A stretch of 64,000 nucleotides of DNA from Roseateles sp. XES5 (GTDB lineage: Bacteria; Pseudomonadota; Alphaproteobacteria; Rhizobiales; Rhizobiaceae): assembly GCF_020535545.1 (NCBI RefSeq), contig NZ_CP084752.1:3933501-3997500 (forward strand), in the 5' to 3' direction. Every line of letters starts with the position of its first letter. The stretch's first letter is position 1. Shown piece by piece: positions 36,224-44,200 of the stretch. The translations under genes and the position numbers were made by a program. The notes below the pieces were generated by a model. The model saw nothing but the letters and a program-made list of their open reading frames with translations, made no database searches and was not told the origin of the DNA.

Positions 36224-39151
36224 TCAGCCGGCTTCGCTGACCCGGGTCAAGGCCACGGCAAGGCTGGCGAGCTGCTGTTCGAGTTCGCTCATGCGCTCGC
36301 GCTCGGCCTCGACGACCTCCGGCTTGGCATTGGCGACGAACTTTTCGTTCGACAGCTTGCCCTCGATGCGGGCCGCCTCCGTCTTCGCTTTGTCGATCGC
36401 CTTTTCGAGACGCGCCTTTTCGGCGGAAAGATCGATCAGGCTGCCGAGCGGCAGGCAGGCGGTGGCTTCGCCTACGACGATCTGCGCCGCGCCCTTCGGT
36501 GCCGCGTCCTCCAGCCGGATCGTCTCGACGCGGGCAAGACGGCGGATCGCCGAGTCATGCGTCGCCAGCCGCTTCTGCGTCAGGGCATTGGCGCCCACGA
36601 CGACGAGCGGGGCCATGGCGCTCGGCGGCACGTTCATTTCCGCGCGGACCGAGCGGATGCCCGAGACGAGATCGACCAGCCAGTTGATCTCGTCGGCGGC
36701 CGCATCGTCGGCATAGGCCGGCGACGGCCAGGCGGCATGGCAGATCAGGCTGTCGCGGCTGACGCCCTCGCCGGCCGTGTGCGCCCAGAGCTCTTCCGTC
36801 ATGAAGGGCATGAACGGATGCAGGAGCTTGTAGGTCTCCTCCAGCACATAGGCGGCGCAGGCCTGCGATTCCGCCTTGGCGGCCTCGTCCTCGCCGCTGA
36901 AGACCGGCTTCAGCAGTTCGAGATACCAGTCGCAGAACTGGTTCCAGATGAAGCGGTAGAGCGTGCTGGCCGCATCGTTGAAGCGGTAGGTCTCGACCGC
37001 CTCGGTGACGTCGCGGGCGGTGCGCGCGAGCTCCGTCAGGATCCAGCGGTTGATCGTCAGCGAGGCCGTTTCCGGCACGAAATGCGGGTCGCTCTTCACG
37101 CCGTTCATCTCGGCGAAGCGCGTGGCGTTCCACAGCTTGGTGCCGAAGTTGCGGTAGCCGGCGATGCGCGCCGGGTCGAGCTTCACGTCGCGGCCCTGCG
37201 CGGCCATGATGGCCAGCGTGAAACGCAGCGCGTCCGCGCCGTATTCGTCGATCAGTTCGAGCGGGTCGATGACGTTGCCCTTCGACTTCGACATCTTCTG
37301 CCCGTTCTTGTCGCGCACCAGTGCGTGGACATAGACGGTGTGGAACGGCTCGACCGGGGTACCGGCCTCATCCTTCATGAAGTGCAGGCCCATCATGATC
37401 ATCCGGGCAACCCAGAAGAAGATGATGTCGTAGCCGGTCACCAGCACCGAGCTGGGCAGGAACAGGTCCTGCTCCAGGGTCTTGGCGGGCCAGCCCAGGG
37501 TGGAGAAGGGCACCAGGGCGGAGGAGTACCAGGTGTCCAGCACGTCCTCGTCGCGCTTGAGAGTCTTGCCCGGCGCGAAGTTCTCCAGCTTTTCCTCCAC
37601 CCAGGCCTTCCACGGGCCTTCATGGGCGATGTAATGCTGGATGGCGGCGTGCAGCGCCTCTTCCTCGGTCTTTTCGACGATGACATTGCCGTCCTCGTCG
37701 TACCAGGCCGGGATCTGATGACCCCACCAGAGCTGGCGCGAGATGCACCAGTCCTGGATGTTCTTCATCCATTCGAAATAGGTCTTTTCCCAGTTCTTCG
37801 GAACGAAGTTGGTGCGGCCTTCACGGACGGAGGCGATGGCCGGCTTGGCCAGCGTCGCGGCGTCGGCGAACCACTGGTCGGTCAGCATCGGCTCGATGAC
37901 GACGCCGGAGCGGTCGCCGAAGGGCTGCATGACCTTCTTGTTCTCGACATAGGGAACGTCGTTGCCTTCGGCATCCTTGACGGTGACGGCAAGACCTTCG
38001 GCGTTGATCGCCTCAACGATAAGCTTGCGCGCCTCGTAGCGGTCGAGACCGCGATACTCGTCGGGCACGAGGTTGATGTCGTCGACTTCCGCTTCGTTCG
38101 GAACGTGGCCGGATTTGGCGATGGCGAGCGCCTGCGCCGCGTAGACGGCATAGGGTTCGCCGTCGGCGCGCATGGAGGCGCGCGTGTCCATCAGGCGGTA
38201 GAGCGGAATGTTGTTGCGGCGGGCGACCTGGTAGTCGTTGAAGTCATGCGCGCCGGTGATCTTGACCGCACCGGAGCCGAAATCCTTCTCCGGATATTCG
38301 TCGGTGATGATCGGGATCAGGCGGCGATGCTCCTTCGGGCCGACCGGGATCTCGCAGAGCTTGCCGACGATCGGCGCATAGCGCTCGTCCGTCGGGTGGA
38401 CGGCGACCGCGCCGTCGCCCAGCATCGTTTCGGGACGCGTGGTGGCGATCGAGATATAGTCGCGCTCTTCCTGAAGCACGACGTTTCCGTCGGCATCCTT
38501 CTCGACATAGGTATAGGTGGCCCCGTCGGCGAGCGGATACTTGAAGTGCCACATGTGGCCGTCGACTTCCTTGTTCTCGACCTCGAGGTCGGAAATCGCC
38601 GTTTCAAATTTCGGGTCCCAGTTGACGAGACGCTTGCCGCGATAGATCAGGCCTTCCTTGTAGAGCGAGACGAAGACTTCGAGCACGGCCTCGGACAGGC
38701 CCTCGTCCATGGTGAAGCGTTCGCGCGACCAGTCGCAGGACGCGCCGAGGCGCTTCAGCTGGTTGAAGATCAGCCCGCCGGATTCGGCCTTCCATTCCCA
38801 GACCTTCTCGACGAAGGCCTCGCGGCCCATCTCGCGGCGGCTCGGCTGCTTTTCGGCGGCAAGCTTGCGCTCGACGACCATCTGGGTCGCGATGCCGGCA
38901 TGGTCCATGCCCGGCTGCCACAGCACGTCCTTGCCGCGCATGCGCTCGAAGCGGACCATGATGTCCTGCAGCGTGTTGTTGAGCGCATGGCCCATATGCA
39001 GAGAACCCGTCACGTTCGGCGGCGGGATCACGATGGTGAAGGTCTCGGCGCCGGGCTTTGCGCCCTCGCCTGCGCGGAAGGCGTCCGCGTCTTCCCACGT
39101 CTTGGCAATGCGCGGCTCGACCGCTGCGGAATCATAGTTCTTTTCAAGCAT
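36224..39151 (-). CDS. valS: Valyl-tRNA synthetase
   Basis: 975 residues, MLEKNYDSAAVEPRIAKTWE. The class I HIGH site is GSLHMGHALNNTLQD, the KMSKS loop is GQKMSKSKGNVIDP, with an editing domain between and a C-terminal coiled-coil tail. Between about 37390 and 37600 the codon choice changes abruptly (Leu only CTG, Val only GTG, Thr only ACC, Pro only CCC). The peptide there (DTWYSSALVPFSTLGWP, then SVLVTGYDIIFFWVARMIM) looks like beta/gamma-proteobacterial rather than rhizobial ValRS. The frame is intact. Confidence 0.97.
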   Translation of the reverse strand: MLEKNYDSAAVEPRIAKTWEDADAFRAGEGAKPGAETFTIVIPPPNVTGSLHMGHALNNTLQDIMVRFERMRGKDVLWQPGMDHAGIATQMVVERKLAAEKQPSRREMGREAFVEKVWEWKAESGGLIFNQLKRLGASCDWSRERFTMDEGLSEAVLEVFVSLYKEGLIYRGKRLVNWDPKFETAISDLEVENKEVDGHMWHFKYPLADGATYTYVEKDADGNVVLQEERDYISIATTRPETMLGDGAVAVHPTDERYAPIVGKLCEIPVGPKEHRRLIPIITDEYPEKDFGSGAVKITGAHDFNDYQVARRNNIPLYRLMDTRASMRADGEPYAVYAAQALAIAKSGHVPNEAEVDDINLVPDEYRGLDRYEARKLIVEAINAEGLAVTVKDAEGNDVPYVENKKVMQPFGDRSGVVIEPMLTDQWFADAATLAKPAIASVREGRTNFVPKNWEKTYFEWMKNIQDWCISRQLWWGHQIPAWYDEDGNVIVEKTEEEALHAAIQHYIAHEGPWKAWVEEKLENFAPGKTLKRDEDVLDTWYSSALVPFSTLGWPAKTLEQDLFLPSSVLVTGYDIIFFWVARMIMMGLHFMKDEAGTPVEPFHTVYVHALVRDKNGQKMSKSKGNVIDPLELIDEYGADALRFTLAIMAAQGRDVKLDPARIAGYRNFGTKLWNATRFAEMNGVKSDPHFVPETASLTINRWILTELARTARDVTEAVETYRFNDAASTLYRFIWNQFCDWYLELLKPVFSGEDEAAKAESQACAAYVLEETYKLLHPFMPFMTEELWAHTAGEGVSRDSLICHAAWPSPAYADDAAADEINWLVDLVSGIRSVRAEMNVPPSAMAPLVVVGANALTQKRLATHDSAIRRLARVETIRLEDAAPKGAAQIVVGEATACLPLGSLIDLSAEKARLEKAIDKAKTEAARIEGKLSNEKFVANAKPEVVEAERERMSELEQQLASLAVALTRVSEAG

Positions 39152-39230
39152 TTTCGTGCGTGGCCTGCTGTTTGTCGGTTGGGTTTTCTAAACCGGATGG
39201 CCGGCATGGAGTCAACAATATCAGAAGAAA

Positions 39231-39258
39231 AGCCGCGCCGGGGGCCCCCGGCGCGGCT
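39231..39258 (-). terminator. Terminator of popZ
   Basis: Perfect 28-base palindrome AGCCGCGCCGGGGG/CCCCCGGCGCGGCT; on the minus strand it is followed by TTTTCTTC, 31 bases past the popZ stop. Confidence 0.88.
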
Positions 39259-39289
39259 CAAACCATCTTTTCGTCAATGGCGGCGTCGG

Positions 39290-40069
39290 TCAGCGGCGCG
39301 GGCCGCGCGCCACGCGTTCGATTTCTTCGCGCACCAGCCGCTCGACAAGCGTCGGCAGGTTGTCGTCGAGCCATTCCTGCAGCATCGGGCGCAGCATATC
39401 CTCGGCGATCTCGTCGAAGGAACGGCGCGGGCCGGCATCGATGGCCTCGGCCAGCGCGCCAAAGGACTGCGCGACGCGTTCGCCGACAGCGGGCGAAACC
39501 AGCGCGGCGATATCGCGGCTCACGGGCTCGATGGCCTCGACCGTCTGCGGCGCGGCCTCGATCCCAAGGGGAGCCGGCTCGATCTTCAGGGGCGTCGGCT
39601 CGATCTTTTCGGTCGGCTCGACACGGCCGGCATTGGCGGCCATGCGCGCCGTCACCAGCGGGCTTTCCTCGCGCTGCACCGGCTCCACGGCAACAGGCTC
39701 GCGCTCGATGGCGACAGGCTCGCGCTCGATGGCGTCACGGCTGGCGGTATCGCGGTTGGCGGCGACGTGGCGTTCGGAGGCGGCGCGCACGCGCGCGGCG
39801 ACATCCGCCAGCGACAGGGCCGGCTGGGGTTCGCTGCGCGGCAGCGGCTGCACGACGGCGGCGCGCTGTTCCTCGGCATGAAACTGCTCGACCACGGCGG
39901 GATGATCCAGAAGCGTGGGCTGGCTGTCGGTGGTGATGTCGAAGCCTTCGTCGTCCTCGCCCCCATCGGCGGCAAGATCCGGCAGCGCCTCGTTGTTCTC
40001 GATGATCTTGCGGATGGACGCCAGGATTTCATCCATGGACGGTTCACGCGCTACATTTGGCTGAGCCAT
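39290..40069 (-). CDS. PopZ-like polar organizing protein (DUF2497)
   Basis: 259 residues. The conserved N-terminal helix EPSMDEILASIRKIIE is followed by an acidic, Pro/Glu-rich disordered middle with short repeats (EREPVAIEREPVAVEPVQRE). The C-terminal oligomerisation helices are FDEIAEDMLRPMLQEWLDDN and LPTLVERLVREEIERVARG. PopZ forms a polar matrix that anchors the chromosome origin and cell-cycle factors; in Agrobacterium it marks the growing pole. It lies upstream of valS in the same direction. Confidence 0.93.
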   Translation of the reverse strand: MAQPNVAREPSMDEILASIRKIIENNEALPDLAADGGEDDEGFDITTDSQPTLLDHPAVVEQFHAEEQRAAVVQPLPRSEPQPALSLADVAARVRAASERHVAANRDTASRDAIEREPVAIEREPVAVEPVQREESPLVTARMAANAGRVEPTEKIEPTPLKIEPAPLGIEAAPQTVEAIEPVSRDIAALVSPAVGERVAQSFGALAEAIDAGPRRSFDEIAEDMLRPMLQEWLDDNLPTLVERLVREEIERVARGPRR

Positions 40070-40215
40070 TTCTATCCCCGTTCTCTGCGGCGTCCACGAC
40101 TTGCCGCAAGAGGCGTGCCGGACATCCCGAAAACCCTAGGCGAGTTCGACGGCGAACTAAATCGCTGCGAATCATGTGTCACCAGTGATGCACAGATTTG
40201 TTTACCCTGCCAAGG

Positions 40216-40270
40216 GCGAGGTCTTGGGGGCGAGGTCTGGGGAGCGAGGCCTGGGGGGCCGAGGTCTGGG
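40216..40270. repeat. Short G-rich imperfect tandem repeat
   Basis: Four units of 12-15 bases with consensus GCGAGGTCTGGG(G), the third reading GCGAGGCCTGGG. Each ends in a run of three or more G. It lies between popZ and the PIMT gene, in a 283-base gap without other coding signal. Confidence 0.7.
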
Positions 40271-40302
40271 AGTGCAAGCTACGAGGGCCTGCGGAAACGA
40301 AA

Positions 40303-40326
40303 AGGCCCGCCGCAAGCGACGGGCCT
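40303..40326 (-). terminator. Terminator of the second PIMT gene
   Basis: AGGCCCGCCGC pairs with GCGACGGGCCT (one mismatch); on the minus strand it is followed by TTTTCG, about 27 bases past the stop. Confidence 0.8.
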
Positions 40327-40352
40327 CATGAAATCCTGCACGGCAGGCCGTC

Positions 40353-41006
40353 TCAGAAGACGAATTCCTTGGCCTTGCGGAAGCCCGGCAGCGGCTTGAC
40401 CGCCGTGTTGAAGGCGCTGCGCTCGGCGACGCGGCCGCTTTCCTTGATGTAGAGGCGAGCCTGCGCGGCATTGCCGTAGCCTTCGACGACGACGAGACGT
40501 CCGCCGTCGCGCAGCTGCGCGAACAGCGCGTCCGGCACGAATTCGACGGCGCCGTGCACGAAGACCACGTCATAGGGCGCTTCCGGGGCATAGCCGGCTT
40601 CGAGACCGCCGGTGACGACGGCGACATTGTCATAGCCGAGGCGGGCGAGCGTTTCCGTCGCGCTTGCGGCAAGGTCCGCATCGCTTTCCAGCGCCACGAC
40701 AGAGCTGCCGAGCAGCGAGAGGACCGCCGAGGCGTAACCGGTGCCGCAGCCGACTTCCAGCACCACATCGCTCGGCGCGATCTCGGCGAGCTGGACGAGC
40801 TTGGCGAGCGGCGACGGCTCCATGATGTAGCGGCCGGGCGAAACCTGGGTGTCATTGTCGATATAGGCGAGCGGCTTGACGGCCGCAGGCACGAATTCCT
40901 CGCGCGCGACGGTCAGGAAGGCGTCGAGCACCTCAAGCGCCGTCACATCCGTCGTACGGATCTGGTTGTCCACCATCTTCGTGCGCGCTGCTTTGTAGTC
41001 AATCAT
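40353..41006 (-). CDS. Protein-L-isoaspartate O-methyltransferase family protein (second paralogue)
   Basis: 217 residues, MIDYKAARTKMVDNQIRTTD. The SAM-binding motif I is VLEVGCGTGYASAVLSLLG, with the PIMT-like VSPGRYIMEPSPLAKLVQ in place of the usual TISQP loop. This alpha-proteobacterial branch is distinct from canonical Pcm at 17117, and its substrate is not established. In relatives this gene usually borders tolC; here popZ follows after a short repeat-bearing gap. Confidence 0.9.
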   Translation of the reverse strand: MIDYKAARTKMVDNQIRTTDVTALEVLDAFLTVAREEFVPAAVKPLAYIDNDTQVSPGRYIMEPSPLAKLVQLAEIAPSDVVLEVGCGTGYASAVLSLLGSSVVALESDADLAASATETLARLGYDNVAVVTGGLEAGYAPEAPYDVVFVHGAVEFVPDALFAQLRDGGRLVVVEGYGNAAQARLYIKESGRVAERSAFNTAVKPLPGFRKAKEFVF

Positions 41007-41326
41007 CTCTAGCCCTTGGAGTAAGACGGCGAAGACCGGCGCAAAGGCCCGGCCATGCCGGATGCGTCGCTTCCTCTTAGTGCGGTTTCGGGGCGGGTGT
41101 CCATAGGCGGCGACCGCTTGCGCGCAAAAACCGCGCGCGATGGCGGCAGCGGCGCGTGGCAGGTCTGCCCGGACGTTATCATGAATAAAATACTCAACAT
41201 ATTATTGCCTGCCGCGCGCAAAATGTCGTATGGAACAGTCAGGTTTTAGGGTCGCTTTGCACCCGCGCCATGCCCGCCGTCCGAAACGGGCACCGTTTGA
41301 ACTGACACATGCAAGAGGACTACACC
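41007..41326. other. Divergent promoter region between PIMT and exbB
   Basis: About 320 bases with no gene. It contains an AT-rich island around 41175-41215 with a TGA-N9-TCA box at 41182-41196 and should carry the exbB promoter. Confidence 0.6.
41182..41196 (+). promoter_or_regulatory. Iron-responsive operator-like box (TGA-N9-TCA)
   Basis: TGAATAAAATACTCA fits the TGA-N9-TCA consensus described for RirA-controlled iron genes in rhizobia. It is followed by the exbB-exbD pair, a class of gene expected to be de-repressed by iron shortage. Position is about 130 bases before the start codon. Basis is consensus match plus context. Confidence 0.6.
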
Positions 41327-42391
41327 GTGCCGAAACGGTTTCGACTGCTCTCCGCGATCATCCTGATGGCGCTCGCCGCCCCGCACGCCGTTCTGGCCCA
41401 GGCCGAGACGCCTTCGACCCAGACGGAAGCCGGCCAATCGACCGGCACCGCCACGGGCTCCGGCACGGACAGCGGTGCGGCCGCGACGACCGGCACGACG
41501 ACGGAAACGACCGCGCGTCCCACGGCGGGCGATGGCACCGCGAACACCACAGCCACCTCTTCCGCAGAAACCGAGGCGACGCCGGACGGTGAAGCGGCAA
41601 CCGAGCTCGATGCGCTGGACGACGGCGTGCCCGCCGGCGACGAACGTCAGGCCGGCCTGCCGCACGACCTGTCCCCCTGGGGCATGTTCATGGCGGCCGA
41701 CATCGTCGTGAAGGGCGTGATGATGGGTCTTGCCTTCGCCTCCGTCGTCACCTGGACGGTGCTGCTCGTCAAGATCGCCGAACTCGGCGCCGCCCAGCGT
41801 TCGGTCGGCCAGGCCGTGCGCCGGCTTTCGGCCGCACGCGGCCTTGAGGACGGCGAACAGGCGCTTGGCCGTAACCGCGGCGTCGCCGCGCGCATGACGG
41901 CCGCGGCCCGCGAGGAAATGGCCGTCTCAGAACCCGTGCTCGACCATGTCTCGGATGGCGGCGTGAAGGAGCGCATCGCCTCCCGCCTCACCCGCATGGA
42001 GGTGCATGCCGGCCGCCGCATCGCCAAGGGCACCGGGCTTCTCGCCACCATCGGCTCCACCGCGCCCTTCGTCGGCCTGTTCGGAACGGTCTGGGGCATC
42101 ATGAACTCGTTCATCGGCATCTCGAAGGCGCAGACGACGAACCTTGCCATCGTCGCGCCCGGCATTGCCGAGGCGCTGCTCGCCACCGCCATCGGCCTCG
42201 TCGCCGCTATCCCGGCCGTGGTGATCTACAACTTCCTCGCCCGCGCCATCACCGGCTACCGCCAGAAGCTCGCCGATGCCTCGGCGGCCATCGAGCGCCT
42301 CGCCAGCCGCGACCTCGACATGCGCCGCGCCCAGCGTCAGCCCGCCTACCGGCACGAGCGCGCCGCCGGCTCCGTCGTAAAGATCGGGTGA
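41327..42391 (+). CDS. exbB: TonB-system energizer ExbB
   Basis: About 354 residues. Signal peptide ([20 protein letters not shown]...LA), a Thr/Ala-rich extension of about 90 residues, then the MotA/TolQ/ExbB core with three membrane helices. Diagnostic stretches are [24 protein letters not shown] and [20 protein letters not shown]. It is a proton channel powering TonB-dependent uptake. GTG 41327, preceded by AGAGGA, is preferred over ATG 41309. exbD follows after 3 bases; tonB itself is not adjacent. Confidence 0.94.
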   Translation: MPKRFRLLSAIILMALAAPHAVLAQAETPSTQTEAGQSTGTATGSGTDSGAAATTGTTTETTARPTAGDGTANTTATSSAETEATPDGEAATELDALDDGVPAGDERQAGLPHDLSPWGMFMAADIVVKGVMMGLAFASVVTWTVLLVKIAELGAAQRSVGQAVRRLSAARGLEDGEQALGRNRGVAARMTAAAREEMAVSEPVLDHVSDGGVKERIASRLTRMEVHAGRRIAKGTGLLATIGSTAPFVGLFGTVWGIMNSFIGISKAQTTNLAIVAPGIAEALLATAIGLVAAIPAVVIYNFLARAITGYRQKLADASAAIERLASRDLDMRRAQRQPAYRHERAAGSVVKIG

Positions 42392-42394
42392 CGC

Positions 42395-42823
42395 ATGGCA
42401 GGCAAGATCAAGGAAGGCGGCGGCGACGACCTGGAGGAGAACAGCGAGATCAACGTGACGCCGTTCATCGACGTCATGCTGGTCCTGCTCATCATCTTCA
42501 TGGTGGCGGCGCCCCTTGCGACCGTCGACATCAATGTCGACCTGCCCTCCTCCGTCGCCCAGCCGACGAAGCGCGAGGACAAGCCGGTCTTCATGACGCT
42601 GAAGAAGGACCTGACGGTCTCCGTCGGCAACGGCGCCATCGCCCGCGACAATTTCGGCCCCGAGCTCGATGCCGTGACGGAAGGCAACAAGGACACCCGC
42701 ATCCTGCTGCGCGCCGACAAGGCGGTGGATTACGGCAACGTCATGGACGTGATGAACCTCCTGCGCGGCGCCGGCTATGCCAAGATCGCCCTTGTCGGTC
42801 TGGAAGGCGCCCCGGCGCAGTGA
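42395..42823 (+). CDS. exbD: TonB-system transport protein ExbD
   Basis: 142 residues. [23 protein letters not shown] contains the essential membrane aspartate, followed by a periplasmic domain. Partner of ExbB in the proton-driven TonB motor. A glycine-rich N-terminal [20 protein letters not shown] stretch is typical of rhizobial ExbD. It starts 3 bases after exbB, so the two are co-translated. Confidence 0.95.
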   Translation: MAGKIKEGGGDDLEENSEINVTPFIDVMLVLLIIFMVAAPLATVDINVDLPSSVAQPTKREDKPVFMTLKKDLTVSVGNGAIARDNFGPELDAVTEGNKDTRILLRADKAVDYGNVMDVMNLLRGAGYAKIALVGLEGAPAQ

Positions 42824-42866
42824 CGGCAGACAGCTGCGCCAACCGGCCTTCGCCGCGCCCCGGCCA

Positions 42867-42974
42867 TCACTGAATGATGCAGGTACCCGGCCATTCATTG
42901 CATGGCCGGCCGGCGCAATTCACCAGTGAGAGGCCGGCTGCCAGAATGCAGGCGATGGCGATGAACTTGCTCAT
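42867..42974 (-). CDS. 35-residue small lipoprotein-like peptide
   Basis: Reads [20 protein letters not shown] and then [16 protein letters not shown] hydrophobic signal ends in LVNC-A, a plausible lipobox (modified Cys at residue 20), leaving a 16-residue mature peptide with two further cysteines that could form a disulfide. A strong AAGGAGAG ribosome binding site stands 8 bases before the ATG. It is convergent with exbD. Function unknown. Signal, cysteines and ribosome binding site make it a credible gene. Confidence 0.7.
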   Translation of the reverse strand: MSKFIAIACILAAGLSLVNCAGRPCNEWPGTCIIQ

Positions 42975-43050
42975 GGGGCGCTCTCTCCTTTGTCCGTGTG
43001 TTCGCGTGAGGCATCACGCGAATGCGGTCAGCGGTCTTCCGGCCGAGGGC

Positions 43051-43203
43051 CTACAAACATATCCAATACAGCACCAAGGCACAGAGCATTGCCACAAGTG
43101 CGATGAAAATGCGCTCCAGCCACCGCACGAACGTCGTCTTGGAAGGATTACCCGATAAGGCATTGCTCAAAACGTCCCCCAGAATCTGAAGCAAGCCGTC
43201 CAC
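43051..43203 (-). CDS. Small C-terminally anchored membrane protein, about 50 residues
   Basis: From GTG 43203 the protein reads MDGLLQILGDVLSNALSGNP and ends in a single hydrophobic helix IFIALVAMLCALVLYWICL. A GGAGG element lies about 11 bases before the GTG. The frame is open to a TTG at 43302, so the start is uncertain. No family recognised. It could be a tail-anchored micro-protein; evidence is limited to the membrane helix and ribosome binding site. Confidence 0.45.
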   Translation of the reverse strand: MDGLLQILGDVLSNALSGNPSKTTFVRWLERIFIALVAMLCALVLYWICL

Positions 43204-43568
43204 CGTGTGGGCACCCTCCGATTTCGTACAGCCTGCCCGCAATGACCGAATGGAAACAACCGCTCTGAACGCGCCATCGCCTTGGTATTGAAACGGGCTC
43301 AACCCGCCGAATGTGGTTGGGTCTCATCGAGAATCAAGAGACGGCCTGACAGCACGAACGGGCATCTGCCGTGGTCACAATAAGGCTGCGGCGGGCGCTC
43401 GCCGGAGAAACCGGGTCTCTCTCCACATCGCTGGGGAAAAGATCGTGGGACAATCCCCGCAACGGCTGTTCAGGACAAAAAAAGCAGCAAGTTCAGAATC
43501 TAGGGTCTTGCACCCTGCCGGAATTCGTTCTAAACGCCCGGCACCACACGCTTTATAGCAAACCGGAT
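43204..43568. other. Gap before tRNA-Cys without a recognisable gene
   Basis: I see no supported gene. Reading frames here lack start signals and family resemblance. The only certain transcript nearby is the tRNA. Confidence 0.4.
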
Positions 43569-43642
43569 GGCCTCGTGGCGGAGTGGTGACGCAGAGGACT
43601 GCAAATCCTTGCACCCGAGTTCGATTCTCGGCGAGGCCTCCA
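43569..43642 (+). tRNA. tRNA-Cys (anticodon GCA)
   Basis: GGCCTCG pairs with CGAGGCC, discriminator T, then encoded CCA. The anticodon loop CTGCAAA gives GCA. The T-arm has GTTCGATTC. Length is 74 nt, and a short T-run follows. Confidence 0.96.
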
Positions 43643-44200
43643 ATTTTTCCCAATCATTACAGCAATTTAACCCCTCAGGGGTCCCTGCCCGCCAGGTCGT
43701 TGCACTGCACAATGCGACAAGCCTTTGCGGGCCTTTCTGGCGCGGATAAAGCAGATCTTCCTGAATTTCGCGAAGGCTCCGGCGCGATGGGATGCGCAGC
43801 TTGATGCATGGGCCAGATATCGCTCGACGCGATGTGTGGCGGTCATCAGAAACCATTCCGTATAACCTGCCTCCACCGATGGTCAGCCTGTGGCCGGCGC
43901 ATCTCGCCCGGTGACGGCGATGACCAGATACCAGCGAGTCGGCAAATGCCGTGCGCTCGTTCCTCGATGATGGTCTTGTTTTCGCCCCTACCCGCGATAA
44001 CTTCCTCAGACCAGACGAGCGGCCCCGACATCTTCCGCTTCGAAATTGCCCAATCACATTTTTTTTGACCGCCGATTAGGACGTGCACAATTCATTTATC
44101 ATGTTAATCATGCTCCTGTCGGAGCGTCGAGGTCACAAGACCGAACGCTTGCCTGTTCGAGGAGGAACAGGCGCCGCCAGACCATTCGAGGAGGAAGAGA
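43643..44200. other. Non-coding stretch between tRNA-Cys and TRAP operon
   Basis: About 560 bases without a supported gene; frames crossing it also cross the tRNA. It contains the third exact TTGCACTGCACA at 43700-43711, without a clear -10 hexamer at the 27-base offset. Near 44065-44093 a weak TTGACC-17-CAATTC promoter-like arrangement precedes an AT-rich ATGTTAATCAT dyad before the TRAP genes. Confidence 0.45.

Noticed and set aside
36203..40399. A 1398-codon open frame on the plus strand opposite valS and popZ
   Set aside because: It is a high-GC shadow: composition is Arg/Ala/Gly-heavy, no domain is recognisable, and the minus strand encodes clear valS and popZ.
43530..44057. A 175-codon minus-strand frame near tRNA-Cys
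   Set aside because: It reads through the tRNA gene on the opposite strand and has no ribosome binding site or family similarity.
44065..44093. Sigma-70 promoter for the TRAP operon (TTGACC-17-CAATTC)
   Set aside because: The -10 hexamer is a poor match; reported only as part of the intergenic description.
43569..44200. Integrative element inserted at tRNA-Cys
   Set aside because: No integrase gene and no repeated copy of the tRNA 3' end found by eye in the window.
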